DNA from: Afifellaceae bacterium
GTDB taxonomy: Bacteria > Pseudomonadota > Alphaproteobacteria > Rhizobiales > Afifellaceae
Direction of reading: 5' to 3'
DNA length: 64,000 bases
Assembly: GCA_028284625.1 (NCBI GenBank)
Contig: JANQRH010000029.1
Coordinates: forward strand, 62,001 to 126,000
Positions 35,662-44,357 of the stretch are shown piece after piece. The stretch's first letter is position 1, and each line of letters opens with the position of its first letter. The translations under genes and the position numbers were made by a program. The notes beneath the pieces were generated by a model. The model did not search any database and was not told the DNA's origin. It worked only from the letters and a program-made list of their open reading frames with translations.

Positions 35662-36428
35662 GCCGGTCGGCGTCGACGATCCCTGGCGCCGTGCTCGTCG
35701 CTGGCGCGACCGGGCGGATCGGCGCAGATATCTGCCGCGCTGTGGCGTCCGCTGGTGCGTCGGTCTTCGTGCATTGTCGCAGCCGGAAGACCGAAGCACA
35801 GAAGCTCGTCGACGAAATCCGTGCATCAGGCGGAGAGGCGGCTGCCTTTGGCGCAGACCTTACGCGCCGCGACGAAGCGGAGGCTTTGATCAACGCCGCA
35901 TGCAGCCGCTTTGGCCAGATATACGGCATCGTCAATTGCGTTCATCCGCAATTCGCTCCCAAGCCGTTGATCGATGGCGACTGGGACACGGACTGGGCGA
36001 CGCATTTTCAGGACGGGCTGCGCGCCGCGGTCAACCTGACGCTCGCAGGGGCGGAGCAGGGCGGGCTGCGCCGCGTGGTCCATATTTCCGGCGGCCTCAG
36101 TACGCGTCCGGCCGTGGGATGCGCCCCCTACAGCGCCGCCAAGGCCGCCCTGAATATGCTGGCCAAGACAAGCGCGCTGGAGCTTGGCGCCGCTAACGTC
36201 GCAGTCAACATCGTGGCGCCCGGAGAGGTCGCGGGGGAGGATGGCGACGCCACCGACCATCCCGCCGCCTTCGCCGAACTGAACAAGGCGGCGAAGGCCG
36301 CCGCGCCGCTTGCGGGCGTGGCGCGGCCCGCCGACGTCAGCGAGGCGGTGCTTTACTTCCTTGGAACGGGCGCAGATTTCGTGACCGGTCAGACGCTTTA
36401 TGTCTCCGGCGGTCAAGTCATCCCGTAG
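35658..36428 (+). CDS. SDR-family oxidoreductase (canonical)
   Basis: A 256-residue NAD(P)-dependent short-chain dehydrogenase. The cofactor motif is GATGRIG (near 17-23) and the active site PYSAAKAA holds the YxxxK pair; the C-terminus FVTGQTLYVSGG is typical. It starts in an ATGA overlap with livF. A second SDR follows 9 bp downstream. In this operon it may oxidise or reduce a ring or side-chain hydroxyl of the imported compound. Confidence 0.88.
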   Translation: MSRSASTIPGAVLVAGATGRIGADICRAVASAGASVFVHCRSRKTEAQKLVDEIRASGGEAAAFGADLTRRDEAEALINAACSRFGQIYGIVNCVHPQFAPKPLIDGDWDTDWATHFQDGLRAAVNLTLAGAEQGGLRRVVHISGGLSTRPAVGCAPYSAAKAALNMLAKTSALELGAANVAVNIVAPGEVAGEDGDATDHPAAFAELNKAAKAAAPLAGVARPADVSEAVLYFLGTGADFVTGQTLYVSGGQVIP

Positions 36429-36437
36429 GAGTGCTTA

Positions 36438-37178
36438 GTGGACGATCCTCCCGAAAATCCGCTCGCCGGCAGGATTGCTTTGGTCACCGGTTCGGCGGAG
36501 CGTGTCGGTAAAGTCGTCGCTCTGGCGCTGGCGCAAGCGGGCGCCGACATCATCGTCAATCACCTTGATCGCAAGGACGCGGCCGAGGCCACAGTCGCGG
36601 AGATCGAGGCTCTGGGACGCCGCGCCATCGCCGTGGAAGCCGATGTCAGCAATCCGAGCCATGTGGAACGGATGATGGCGGCGGCGGAGTCGTTCGGCGG
36701 ATTGCACATCCTGGTCAACAGCGCGTCGAACTTCGTGACCGCCCCGTTCGACGAGCTCAGTCATGATGACTGGCGGGCGTCCTTGTCGGTGATCCTGACC
36801 GGTGCGTTCTTGTGCACGCAGCGGTCCGCGCGGCTTATGCGCGACGGCGGCAAGATCATCAATGTCATCGGCATCTCGGCCACCGAGAACTGGCCCGACT
36901 ATGTTTCCCACAGCGTCGCCAAAGCGGGGCTTGTGAAGCTCACTGAAGTGACAGCGGTTGCTTTGGGGCCGGGCATCCAGGTCAATGGAATTTCCCCCGG
37001 AACGCTGCTGATCAACGAGGGCGACGCCCACGGCTCAGTCGAACTGCCCGATCTCGGCGGGCTGATGCCGCGCGGAACGGCGGAGGACCTCGCCGCACTC
37101 GTCGTCGCGCTCTGCAGCTCAGGCGACTATCTCACCGGCGCGATCATTCCCCTCGATGGCGGGCGCCGCCTCGTCTGA
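36438..37178 (+). CDS. SDR-family protein lacking the catalytic tyrosine
   Basis: A 246-residue Rossmann protein of the SDR type from GTG 36438. It has a dinucleotide motif (TGSAERVG, 17-24), an NNAG-equivalent reading NSASN and a C-terminal YLTGAIIPLDGG. The active-site motif reads HSVAK (158-162), so His replaces the usual Tyr of YxxxK; a Tyr lies three residues earlier (Y155). It may be a partner subunit of the preceding SDR, a pteridine-reductase-like variant, or use different chemistry. It is the last gene of the rightward operon. Confidence 0.85.
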   Translation: MDDPPENPLAGRIALVTGSAERVGKVVALALAQAGADIIVNHLDRKDAAEATVAEIEALGRRAIAVEADVSNPSHVERMMAAAESFGGLHILVNSASNFVTAPFDELSHDDWRASLSVILTGAFLCTQRSARLMRDGGKIINVIGISATENWPDYVSHSVAKAGLVKLTEVTAVALGPGIQVNGISPGTLLINEGDAHGSVELPDLGGLMPRGTAEDLAALVVALCSSGDYLTGAIIPLDGGRRLV

Positions 37179-37189
37179 ACCGAGCGTTT

Positions 37190-38191
37190 CTATCGGAAGG
37201 CAGGGATGATCGTCTCGCCATATTCGGCGATGATCTGTTCCTCCTTGCCGCTGTCGAGATAGATGTTGAACTGCGTGATCCCGACCTCCTTGAGCTTGCG
37301 CAGCTTTTCGATGTGCTCCTCCGCTTCGCCCAGTACGGAAAAGGCATCGATGATCTCGTCGGTGATGAAGTCGAGATAGGGGTTATCGCTCTGGCCATGC
37401 TTGGAATAGTCGTAGCCTTTGCGGTCCTTGATGTAGGCGGTCAGCGACGGCGGGATGTCCTCGCGGTCGGTGCCGTAGCGCTCAACGATATCGGCGACAT
37501 GATTGCCCACCATGGCGGGGAACCAGCGCGTCGCCTCGCGCGCCGCCGCACGGTCGCCCAGAAATGCGGGCGCGGCCGCCATGATCTTGTAATTGGACAT
37601 GTCGCGACCGGCCGCTTTGCCTGCCGCGATGGCCTGGTCGCCCAGCCATTTGCAGATCGCGGGCTCGGCGATCTGAAGGATCAAACCGTCCCCGACCTTT
37701 CCAGCGGATGTCAGCGCTTTGGGCCCATAGGCCGCCACCCAGACCGGTAGCTCGTAACCCACCGCCCACGGGAACTGCACCGGATTCGGACAATCGCCGT
37801 ATTGCGCTTCATCGCCGCGCACGAGCGCCTTCACGACGTGGGTGAATTCTTCCAGCCGTGCAAGTGGTGCCGGCTTTTTGCCCATGACGCGCACAGCGCT
37901 GTCGCCGCGCCCTAGCCCGATGTCGAAGCGGCCGCCGGATTGCTTGGCGAGCGAGCCGAAGAGCGAGGCCGCCGCCGACCAGTCCCGCGTGTTGGGGTTG
38001 GTCACGCAGGGGCCGAAGCGCATCGTCTTGGTGTGCTCCATACACATCGCCATGGCCGGGAACGATTCCCGCCACAGGATGTGACTGTCGTAGAACCAGC
38101 AATAGGCAAAGCCTGCATGCTCTGCCAGCCGCACAAGGGCACGCGCGCGATCGGGTTCGACGAAACCCTTAAAGCAGATAGCGAATTCCAT
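37190..38191 (-). CDS. LLM-class flavin/F420-dependent oxidoreductase
   Basis: A 333-residue luciferase-like monooxygenase-fold protein. The sequence FGPCVTNPNTRDWSAAASLFGSLAKQSGGRFDIGLGRGDSAVR is characteristic of the F420-dependent reductase side of the family (Mer-like; I recall a subgroup annotated after Colwellia CPS_4354). It is encoded on the same strand as, and downstream of, an F420:NADP-type reductase (38367-39035), and convergent with the catabolic operon, ending 11 bp from it. It probably reduces or oxidises an intermediate using F420H2 or FMN. F420 use is inferred, not shown. Confidence 0.82.
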   Translation of the reverse strand: MEFAICFKGFVEPDRARALVRLAEHAGFAYCWFYDSHILWRESFPAMAMCMEHTKTMRFGPCVTNPNTRDWSAAASLFGSLAKQSGGRFDIGLGRGDSAVRVMGKKPAPLARLEEFTHVVKALVRGDEAQYGDCPNPVQFPWAVGYELPVWVAAYGPKALTSAGKVGDGLILQIAEPAICKWLGDQAIAAGKAAGRDMSNYKIMAAAPAFLGDRAAAREATRWFPAMVGNHVADIVERYGTDREDIPPSLTAYIKDRKGYDYSKHGQSDNPYLDFITDEIIDAFSVLGEAEEHIEKLRKLKEVGITQFNIYLDSGKEEQIIAEYGETIIPAFR

Positions 38192-38276
38192 AATGTCCTC
38201 CTGTTACGGCGTGCTCCGGCTAAACGATAGAGCGTTAAGGCGATTCAGTGAAACGCGAAAACGCTCAGAGCCCTAT

Positions 38277-38367
38277 CCATTCTGACCCGATCAGAATGGA
38301 GGCTCTATCTCTTTTGCGGAGCATGACCTTATCCGAAAAACCGGTCTCCACTTTCGGGATCATGCTC
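38277..38367. repeat. Rhizobial-type intergenic palindromic element, copy 1
   Basis: Two nested palindromes: CCATTCTGA-N5-TCAGAATGG (38277-38299) and GAGCATGA ... TCATGCTC (38319-38367) with a CGAAAAACCGGT...ACTTTCGGG core. This arrangement matches a dispersed intergenic element common in Hyphomicrobiales. It touches the last base of the F420:NADP reductase stop and may also act as a transcriptional terminator. A second copy, inverted, is at 42222-42331. Confidence 0.75.
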
Positions 38368-39035
38368 TAATGGTCGGGTGCCCAGATGCGAATGCCCGCA
38401 TGCGAGAAGGGCACGGCCTTTGAGATGTTGATGCGAATGAGGATGGGCGTGATCGCTTCAATACAGCGCGCCGATTGGGCGTCGCCGGCATTATAGGCTT
38501 CGACCCCGAGTTTGCGCACCAGATCGATCACCTTCTTGCGGGCATCGAGACTATTGCCGCATACGAGCACGTCGCAATTGATGTCCCAGTCAAGCGTGTT
38601 CAGCGTGTGCGCGGAGACGTTGTGGAGCGCTCCAATCACAGGGACGTCGGGCCCGACGATCGCCTGCGCTGCCTCCGTGGCGGAACCTTCAGGCGGCATG
38701 TCGACCTTCTTGGGGTCGTTCTCAGACAGCGGCACTACGATGTCGACCAGGATCTTGCCGGCGAGCCGGTCCTTGATAGCCTGCAGCGTCTTGTTGTGAC
38801 CGGACCAGGGCACGGCGAGGATGACCAGCTCATCGGCCGCATCGACGGCATCATCATTGCCGAGGCCGGTGATGTCGGCGGCGCCATCGGGGAGCTTCGC
38901 TTTGAGCTCGTCGACAATCTGGGCGGCACGTGCGGCGTCGCGCGAGCCGAGCGCCACCGGTACGCCCGCACGGGCAAACCGAAGGGCCAAGCCCTGGCCT
39001 TGCGGTCCGGTGCCGCCGAGAATTGCGATGGTCAT
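38367..39035 (-). CDS. NADPH:F420 reductase-like (Fno/NpdG family)
   Basis: A 222-residue Rossmann protein from ATG 39035 (AGGAGG upstream). The N-terminus [23 protein letters not shown] and the later [18 protein letters not shown] and [14 protein letters not shown] are close to F420-dependent NADP reductases, which pass hydride between NADPH and coenzyme F420. It is paired with the LLM enzyme 37190-38191, as expected if it regenerates F420H2. F420 biosynthesis genes are not in the window; without them the protein could be an NADP-only relative. Confidence 0.82.
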   Translation of the reverse strand: MTIAILGGTGPQGQGLALRFARAGVPVALGSRDAARAAQIVDELKAKLPDGAADITGLGNDDAVDAADELVILAVPWSGHNKTLQAIKDRLAGKILVDIVVPLSENDPKKVDMPPEGSATEAAQAIVGPDVPVIGALHNVSAHTLNTLDWDINCDVLVCGNSLDARKKVIDLVRKLGVEAYNAGDAQSARCIEAITPILIRINISKAVPFSHAGIRIWAPDH

Positions 39036-39346
39036 GTGAGCACGTCCTCCTGATCCCGCGCCCGGCAAGGCGCGCGTGTATTTCCGTTTGGCCTCGCCAG
39101 CACATCAAGGTGGCGGCTTAGACGGCCTTTCGGGACAACGAGGCCCGAGGCCGGCACCTCAGGTCAAGACCTATCGTCCCATAACCGGCCCGCCGTTTAC
39201 CAAGAATGCAAAGCATTGGACGATTCCGTTGCGGGATGCCGGGGATCGGTGCAGCGTTCCAACTGGAGGTCGATTGGTGTGACCGCTGGTGGCGGTCCGT
39301 TGCTGTCACGCCGCTTTTTGAGATTGGCGACAGAACGGGTCGTTGG
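39036..39346. other. 311-bp intergenic region, no gene recognised
   Basis: This gap separates divergent genes (38367-39035 minus, acyltransferase plus) and must hold both promoters. The acyltransferase frame is open back to 39206, but that extension has no membrane-protein character. I see no convincing palindrome, repeat or RNA gene here. Confidence 0.4.
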
Positions 39347-40453
39347 ATGAAGCACGTGGTTTATGCCCGCGATGGGCGTGACAACAACTTTCACATCATT
39401 CGCCATCTCGCCGCGTTGGCGGTGGTGCTGACGCACAGCCATTCGATCCTCACCGGTCTGTATGAATCGGAACCGCTGGTCGGCCTGCTCGGTCGGTCGA
39501 TCGGTCACTACGCGGTGGATGTCTTCTTCATCCTGAGCGGCTTCGTCGTCACTCAGAGCCTCCTGCGCGACAAGGATCTCCTCCGGTTCACCGTGGCGCG
39601 GGTGCTGCGCATCTTTCCCGCCTTGATCTTTGCGGTTCTTGCGACCGTCTTCGTGCTTGGGCCGATCGTCTCGACTTATTCTGCGAAGGCTTACTTCGCC
39701 GATCCGGCGACGTGGAGCTATCTCGTGGGTGCGGCGTCGACACTTGCGGTCGATGGCACGCTTCCCGGCGTCTTTGCTGATTCACCTGAGCGCGGCGTCA
39801 TCAACATTCCGCTGTGGACACTGAAATACGAGCTTGCCGCCAACGCCATGCTGGCCGGCCTCGCGGTCATCTCGTTCTATGGCAGCCGCGTGATGCTCGC
39901 CATGGCTTTGGTCGGCCTGGCGGCCGTCTATGTGATCGGGCGAATCTACCTCCCGTGGGAGACGGAATCGTTCGTCAGCAACGCGCTGCATCTCAGCTTG
40001 AGCTTCATGATTGGTGCGGCGGCCTATGTGTTTCGGAGGCGCATCCCGCTCACGCCGATCGCCATCATCGTGCTCTTCGCCATCACCTACGTGCTCGCCG
40101 GGACGATGTTCTACGAGCTCAGCGAGAAGCTCCTCATCGCCTACGCCTTGATGTGGCTGGCGTTCCTCACACCGAAAGAGCACACCGATCTTAGCCGCTA
40201 CGGTGACATGTCCTACGGCATCTATATTTTCGCCTTTCCGCTGCAGCAGACCCTGTTTCTGCTCCTGCCCGACATCCAGCCGCTGCCCTTGTTCGTTCTC
40301 TCGGTCGTGGTGACGGTGCCTGTTGCTCTGTTCTCGTGGCACGTCATCGAAAAGCCCTCCATGGCGCTGAGGGGCAGTGTGGTGGCACTGATCCAGACTA
40401 TGATGGCCCCATGGCGTCGGCCTGCGCCTGTTCGAATAAGGACGCCGCTTTAG
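39347..40453 (+). CDS. Acyltransferase 3 family membrane protein (OafA-like)
   Basis: An integral-membrane O-acyltransferase of about 368 residues with many hydrophobic segments. The N-terminal RHLAALAVVLTHSHSI carries the R...H motif of the family, followed by VDVFFILSGFVVTQSLL. Such proteins acylate exopolysaccharide, O-antigen or other surface glycans. The start is uncertain: ATG 39347 begins MKHVVYARDG, and the frame is open to 39206. No polysaccharide genes are nearby, so the acceptor is unknown. Confidence 0.87.
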   Translation: MKHVVYARDGRDNNFHIIRHLAALAVVLTHSHSILTGLYESEPLVGLLGRSIGHYAVDVFFILSGFVVTQSLLRDKDLLRFTVARVLRIFPALIFAVLATVFVLGPIVSTYSAKAYFADPATWSYLVGAASTLAVDGTLPGVFADSPERGVINIPLWTLKYELAANAMLAGLAVISFYGSRVMLAMALVGLAAVYVIGRIYLPWETESFVSNALHLSLSFMIGAAAYVFRRRIPLTPIAIIVLFAITYVLAGTMFYELSEKLLIAYALMWLAFLTPKEHTDLSRYGDMSYGIYIFAFPLQQTLFLLLPDIQPLPLFVLSVVVTVPVALFSWHVIEKPSMALRGSVVALIQTMMAPWRRPAPVRIRTPL

Positions 40454-40482
40454 CTTAAGCGGCCGGCAGCGGGGCGCCGGTC

Positions 40483-40827
40483 TCACTCAAACGGGGCGAG
40501 CGCGGCCTGCGCCTTCTTCGTCAGGCTGCCGCGGACGATCCGGTAGGAGGCGGCCAGCCTGTGGCGGAGTTCGTCCTCAGGCGTGTCCCACGGCAGGTTG
40601 ACCCAGGAGCGGTGGAAGTAGGGCGCCTTCACGCCGACTCCCACATCGATCAGCATCTCGGCGGTTTCGACGCTGTCGGTCTTGACGGAGACGCCGGGCG
40701 TCACCGCGCCGATGCAGGCGAACATCTTGCCGCCGACCTTCCATGCATCATGCCCGCCGCCCCAGGGATCGGACGCCTCGGCGCCGGGAAATGTCCGGCA
40801 GATCGCGTTCACAACCTTACGGCTCAT
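40483..40827 (-). CDS. MmcQ/YjbR-family protein
   Basis: A 114-residue YjbR-fold protein starting MSRKVVNAICRTFPGAEASDPWGG. The motif AWKVGGKMFACIG and the C-terminal SYRIVRGSLTKKAQAAL are typical. The fold resembles a DNA-binding domain but most members have no proven role. The open frame continues to 41397, but that part is not conserved-looking and the family start is 40827. It converges with the acyltransferase gene. Confidence 0.85.
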   Translation of the reverse strand: MSRKVVNAICRTFPGAEASDPWGGGHDAWKVGGKMFACIGAVTPGVSVKTDSVETAEMLIDVGVGVKAPYFHRSWVNLPWDTPEDELRHRLAASYRIVRGSLTKKAQAALAPFE

Positions 40828-41082
40828 CGCATTGGCCTCGCACGCAAAGATGCTGTGACCGCCGACGATATCGCGAACCGGGCCTTGGAGGCCAGCGCAG
40901 CGTTGAAAGCATCTCAGAGTGTCGACCGACTGGAATCGGGGAGGGAGGAACGGTATGACGCTTCGGGCGTTGAGTGCCCCGGGCGGCCAGTCTTTCGGAC
41001 TGTCGGGCCTGCCAATGCGCGCTGAAGCCATCGCACGATGACGAGGGCCGCGCGCCAACATCCGAAGGGGGCGTTCCAGGGC

Positions 41083-42222
41083 ATGCGTTTCGATCTCGTT
41101 CTCACAAACGGCCGGGTTATCGATCCATCGCAGAACATCGATGCGGTGTGCGACGTCGCCTTCGCCGACAAGAAGGTTGCCAAGATCGGCGAGGGGTTGG
41201 CGCAGGCGGCCGACGATGTGCGTGACGTCAGCGGCAAGATCGTCACGCCCGGACTGATCGACCTCCACACGCATGTCTATTGGGGTGGCACGTCGCTCGG
41301 CATCGATGCGGAGCATTTCGCCCGCATCAGCGGTGTCACGACGTCCGTTGATACCGGCAGCGCGGGGCCCGGCAATTTTCACGGCTTCCGCCAGCATGTC
41401 ATCGATCCGTCGGCAGTGCGCGTGCTGGCCTATTTGAACATCTCGTTTGCCGGCATCTATGCGTTCTCGTCACGCATCATGGTGGGCGAGAGCGAGGATC
41501 ACCGACTGATGGCACCGCGCGAAGTCGCGGCGGTGATTGAGGCAAACCGTGACGTCATTGTCGGGGTCAAGGTGCGGATCGGCCGCCACACGAGCGGGCC
41601 GCGGGGAATTACGCCGCTCGACTCAACGCTTGCCGCCGCCGAGGAGGTCGGGCTTCCCGTCATGTGCCATATCGACGAGCCGCCGCCCACTTATGAAGCG
41701 GTGGTGGATCGGCTGAGGCCCGGCGACGTGCTCACGCATTGTTTCCGCCCGTTTCCCAATACTCCCTATATGCGCGATGGCCGCGTAAAGGAGGCCGTGC
41801 TGGCGGCGCGCGAGCGTGGCGTCATCTTCGACATCGGTCACGGCAAGGGCTCGTTCGCCTTCAAAACGGCTCGCGCCATGCTGGCCGCCGGCTTCCCGCC
41901 CGATACGATCTCGTCGGATATCCATACGCTGTGCATCGACGGTCCGGTCTATGACCAGGTGACGACGATGACAAAGTTCCTCGGCCTCGGCATGCCGCTC
42001 ACCGAGGTGATCGCCCGCTCTACCATCGAGGCGGCCAAGGCGCTGAACAGACCTGAGCTTGGAACGCTGGCGCCGGGCGCCGTCGGCGATGCGTCGATCC
42101 TCTCGCTGAAGGCCGGACGCGTCGAGCTTGAGGACGTGGAAGGTGAAATCCTTGAGGTCGACGAGCGGCTGGTTGCCGATGGCGTGGTCGTCGCCGGCAA
42201 GTGGTGGCATCCGAGTGACTAG
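41083..42222 (+). CDS. Amidohydrolase/deacetylase-family metallohydrolase
   Basis: A 379-residue TIM-barrel amidohydrolase. It has HTH in LIDLHTHVYWGG (metal-binding), a candidate bridging Lys in GVKVRIGRH, His in MCHIDEPP and SSDIHT with the catalytic Asp. This is the dihydroorotase-like deacetylase group (Atu3266-type), known to hydrolyse N-acyl or ester bonds of amino- or hydroxy-acid derivatives. ATG 41083 (MRFDLVLTNGRVIDP) is the family start; 15 residues can be added from 41038. It stands alone, upstream of a rhizobial intergenic repeat. Confidence 0.85.
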   Translation: MRFDLVLTNGRVIDPSQNIDAVCDVAFADKKVAKIGEGLAQAADDVRDVSGKIVTPGLIDLHTHVYWGGTSLGIDAEHFARISGVTTSVDTGSAGPGNFHGFRQHVIDPSAVRVLAYLNISFAGIYAFSSRIMVGESEDHRLMAPREVAAVIEANRDVIVGVKVRIGRHTSGPRGITPLDSTLAAAEEVGLPVMCHIDEPPPTYEAVVDRLRPGDVLTHCFRPFPNTPYMRDGRVKEAVLAARERGVIFDIGHGKGSFAFKTARAMLAAGFPPDTISSDIHTLCIDGPVYDQVTTMTKFLGLGMPLTEVIARSTIEAAKALNRPELGTLAPGAVGDASILSLKAGRVELEDVEGEILEVDERLVADGVVVAGKWWHPSD

Positions 42223-42331
42223 AGCATGATCCCGAAAGCATGCCCCCGACGCGGCCGGGGGTGGATACCAATTTTCCGATAAGATCAGGCAAACAAAAAG
42301 TAGAGCTTCCATTCTGATTCAATCAGAGCGG
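42222..42331. repeat. Rhizobial-type intergenic palindromic element, copy 2
   Basis: Begins with GAGCATGATCCCGAAAG and contains CCAATTTTCCGATAAGATCA and then CCATTCTGATTCAATCAGAGCGG. It has the same two blocks as copy 1 at 38277-38367 but in the opposite order and orientation, and it is less perfect. It touches the stop codon of the deacetylase gene. Confidence 0.7.
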
Positions 42332-42472
42332 AAAGGCTCCAAATCAACGAGCGAAGGGGCCGCGAGCTCGCGGAGACGCGCGCGTCAAAAGGTCAGATGG
42401 TGGCGCTGCGGTCGGTGCCGCCATATGGCTTCAGCCGCATAAAAACGTTGGTCGAACAAAGAAGTGAATCCT

Positions 42473-42946
42473 ATGCCGATTGGTGAACAAGAACTGTCAG
42501 CCGCCCGTACCGCTTGGGGGGAAGGCCTCATATCCGTCTCAAGGGCCTACGAGGCTGGTGGGATTGATGAGGCAAGACGGGTCGCGGGCGACATCTTAGA
42601 TGCCGCCTATGGCTATGATCTGGGACCGGTCTTGTTCAAACCGACGTTGAGCGGGGGAGAACAGACATTTCGCACAACAAAGAAGGGTGCCTTGTCCTAT
42701 TTCGTCGGCCACGATCCCGACTACCCTCTCGACGGCGGATTTGGAATTAAGGGATGGCGCGCTGTGACATCAGAGACGGCCGCAAGTTTCATCGAGGGCG
42801 ATGTCGCCATGTGGATGGGCTGGTTTTCGATGACAAACCAGGACGGTCAAGTGACCAAAGTCGACAAGAGCTTTGGATATAGGAAGGGCCCTGACGGGCG
42901 CCTGAAAATTGTCCTTCACCATTCATCGCTGCCGTTCGAACCCTAA
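42473..42946 (+). CDS. NTF2-like (SnoaL/DUF4440-type) protein
   Basis: A 157-residue small protein from ATG 42473 (MPIGEQELSAARTAWGEGLI); a GTG 9 nt upstream is possible. The C-terminal half has the strand pattern of the NTF2-like fold: VAMWMGWFSMTNQDG, VTKVDKSFGYRKGPDGRLKIVLHHSSLPF, where the final HHSSLP is frequent in that family. The N-terminus is helical. There is no signal peptide. The function is unknown; members are ligand-binding or scavenging proteins. The 250-bp gap upstream holds the intergenic repeat. Confidence 0.75.
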   Translation: MPIGEQELSAARTAWGEGLISVSRAYEAGGIDEARRVAGDILDAAYGYDLGPVLFKPTLSGGEQTFRTTKKGALSYFVGHDPDYPLDGGFGIKGWRAVTSETAASFIEGDVAMWMGWFSMTNQDGQVTKVDKSFGYRKGPDGRLKIVLHHSSLPFEP

Positions 42947-42984
42947 GACGGACGTGCCGATGGGGTAGGCCATGGCCTATCCGC

Positions 42985-44214
42985 TCACTCGATCAGCTTG
43001 GTTCGGACCACCGCTTGGCTCTCCAGCGTCCGGTGGACGGGACATTTGCCGGCGATTTCAACGAGCCGCGTGCGCGTCGGCTCATCAATGTCGCCCTCAA
43101 TCTTGATCTCCCGGTCGAACGTATCGACCTTGCCCTCAAGGCCACGCTCGATGCACTCCTCGCAATCGGCGGCATGCTCCTTGTCGTGGCTGACGCGCAC
43201 GCTGAAGCGCACATTGTCGATCCCCTTGCGGTCGGCGTACATGCGCATGGTCATCGTCGTGCAGGCGCCAAGCCCGATCTTCACGAAGTCATAGGGCGTC
43301 GGGCCGCTGTTGAGCCCGCCGACGGAAGTCGGCTCGTCGGCTAGGAGCGAGAAGGGGCCGATCTGAACCTGGTTCTGGAACTTGCCCTGACCGGTCTCCG
43401 TGACAACGGCCACCGCACCCGTCGCCTCCTCGGCCTGGTCCGCGGTCGATTGATCCGGGATGTAGCGCGCTGAGGCTGCGGCGAGCACGTCGGCGACATA
43501 GATTGCGTCCTCGCGGCGCGAGAGAAGGTGGTCGGCGTCGTCCAGCGAGATGAAGGATTTTGGGTGCTTGGCAGCTTGGAAGATCATCGCGGCGTTCTCA
43601 ATGCCGACAATGTCGTCGCGCGGCGCATGCAAGACGAACAGTGCCGGCTTGAGCGTCATGATGCGCGGCTCAAGCTGCGTCTGATCGACGTCCTCCAGAA
43701 ACTGCCGTTTGATCTTGAAGGCGCGGCCGGCGAGCGTCACCTCCGCCTCGCCCTTCTGGCGGATCTGATCGAGCTTGGCGTGGAAGTTGTGCGTGACATG
43801 GGCGGCGTCGGCCGGCGCGCCGATTGTGGCGACGGCCCGCACTTCTGGTATGTCGCCTGCGGCGGCAAGCACGGCGGCTCCGCCGAGGCTGTGGCCGATC
43901 AGCAGATCCGGGGCGCGGTGGTGCGCGCGCATGTAGTGGGCCGCCGCCAGAAGGTCGTCGACATTGGAGGAGAAGTTCGTGTTGGCGAACTCACCGTCGC
44001 TGGCGCCGAGCCCGGTGAAGTCGAAGCGCAGCACCGCAAAGCCGCGTTCGGCGAGAGCGGCTGCGATGCGCGAGGCCGCAAAGATGTCCTTGGAACAGGT
44101 GAAGCAATGGGCGAACAGCGCGTAGGCGCGGATCGGTCCGGTCGGCAGATCAAGGCGCGCGGCGAGTGTGCTGCCGTCGGCGCCGGGAAAGGTGATCTTG
44201 TTGGGGCTGGACAT
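42985..44214 (-). CDS. Alpha/beta hydrolase-OsmC fusion protein
   Basis: A 409-residue fusion. Residues ~1-255 are an alpha/beta hydrolase with the nucleophile elbow GHSLGGAA near residue 107 and a late His in DDADHLLSR. Residues ~270-409 are an OsmC/Ohr-type domain with ACTTMTMRMYADRKG and EECIERGLEGKVDTFDREI, including the pair of Cys positions (ACTT and DCEEC). The OsmC domain suggests a thiol-based peroxide or electrophile defence. This two-domain layout is known in proteobacteria. It is monocistronic and divergent from the VOC gene. Confidence 0.9.
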   Translation of the reverse strand: MSSPNKITFPGADGSTLAARLDLPTGPIRAYALFAHCFTCSKDIFAASRIAAALAERGFAVLRFDFTGLGASDGEFANTNFSSNVDDLLAAAHYMRAHHRAPDLLIGHSLGGAAVLAAAGDIPEVRAVATIGAPADAAHVTHNFHAKLDQIRQKGEAEVTLAGRAFKIKRQFLEDVDQTQLEPRIMTLKPALFVLHAPRDDIVGIENAAMIFQAAKHPKSFISLDDADHLLSRREDAIYVADVLAAASARYIPDQSTADQAEEATGAVAVVTETGQGKFQNQVQIGPFSLLADEPTSVGGLNSGPTPYDFVKIGLGACTTMTMRMYADRKGIDNVRFSVRVSHDKEHAADCEECIERGLEGKVDTFDREIKIEGDIDEPTRTRLVEIAGKCPVHRTLESQAVVRTKLIE

Positions 44215-44357
44215 GAATAGGTCCCTCCTAATTGGACGCGGCTAGGCGGCGGCCACCGTCGCTTCCCGCACCTTAGCTGAGCCTTCCGCGCTTGCTTCCC
44301 CTTTGGCAAGGCCGCATCCTCCAGCGTCGGCTATCACAATTTCGCGGGGAGGAAGCG

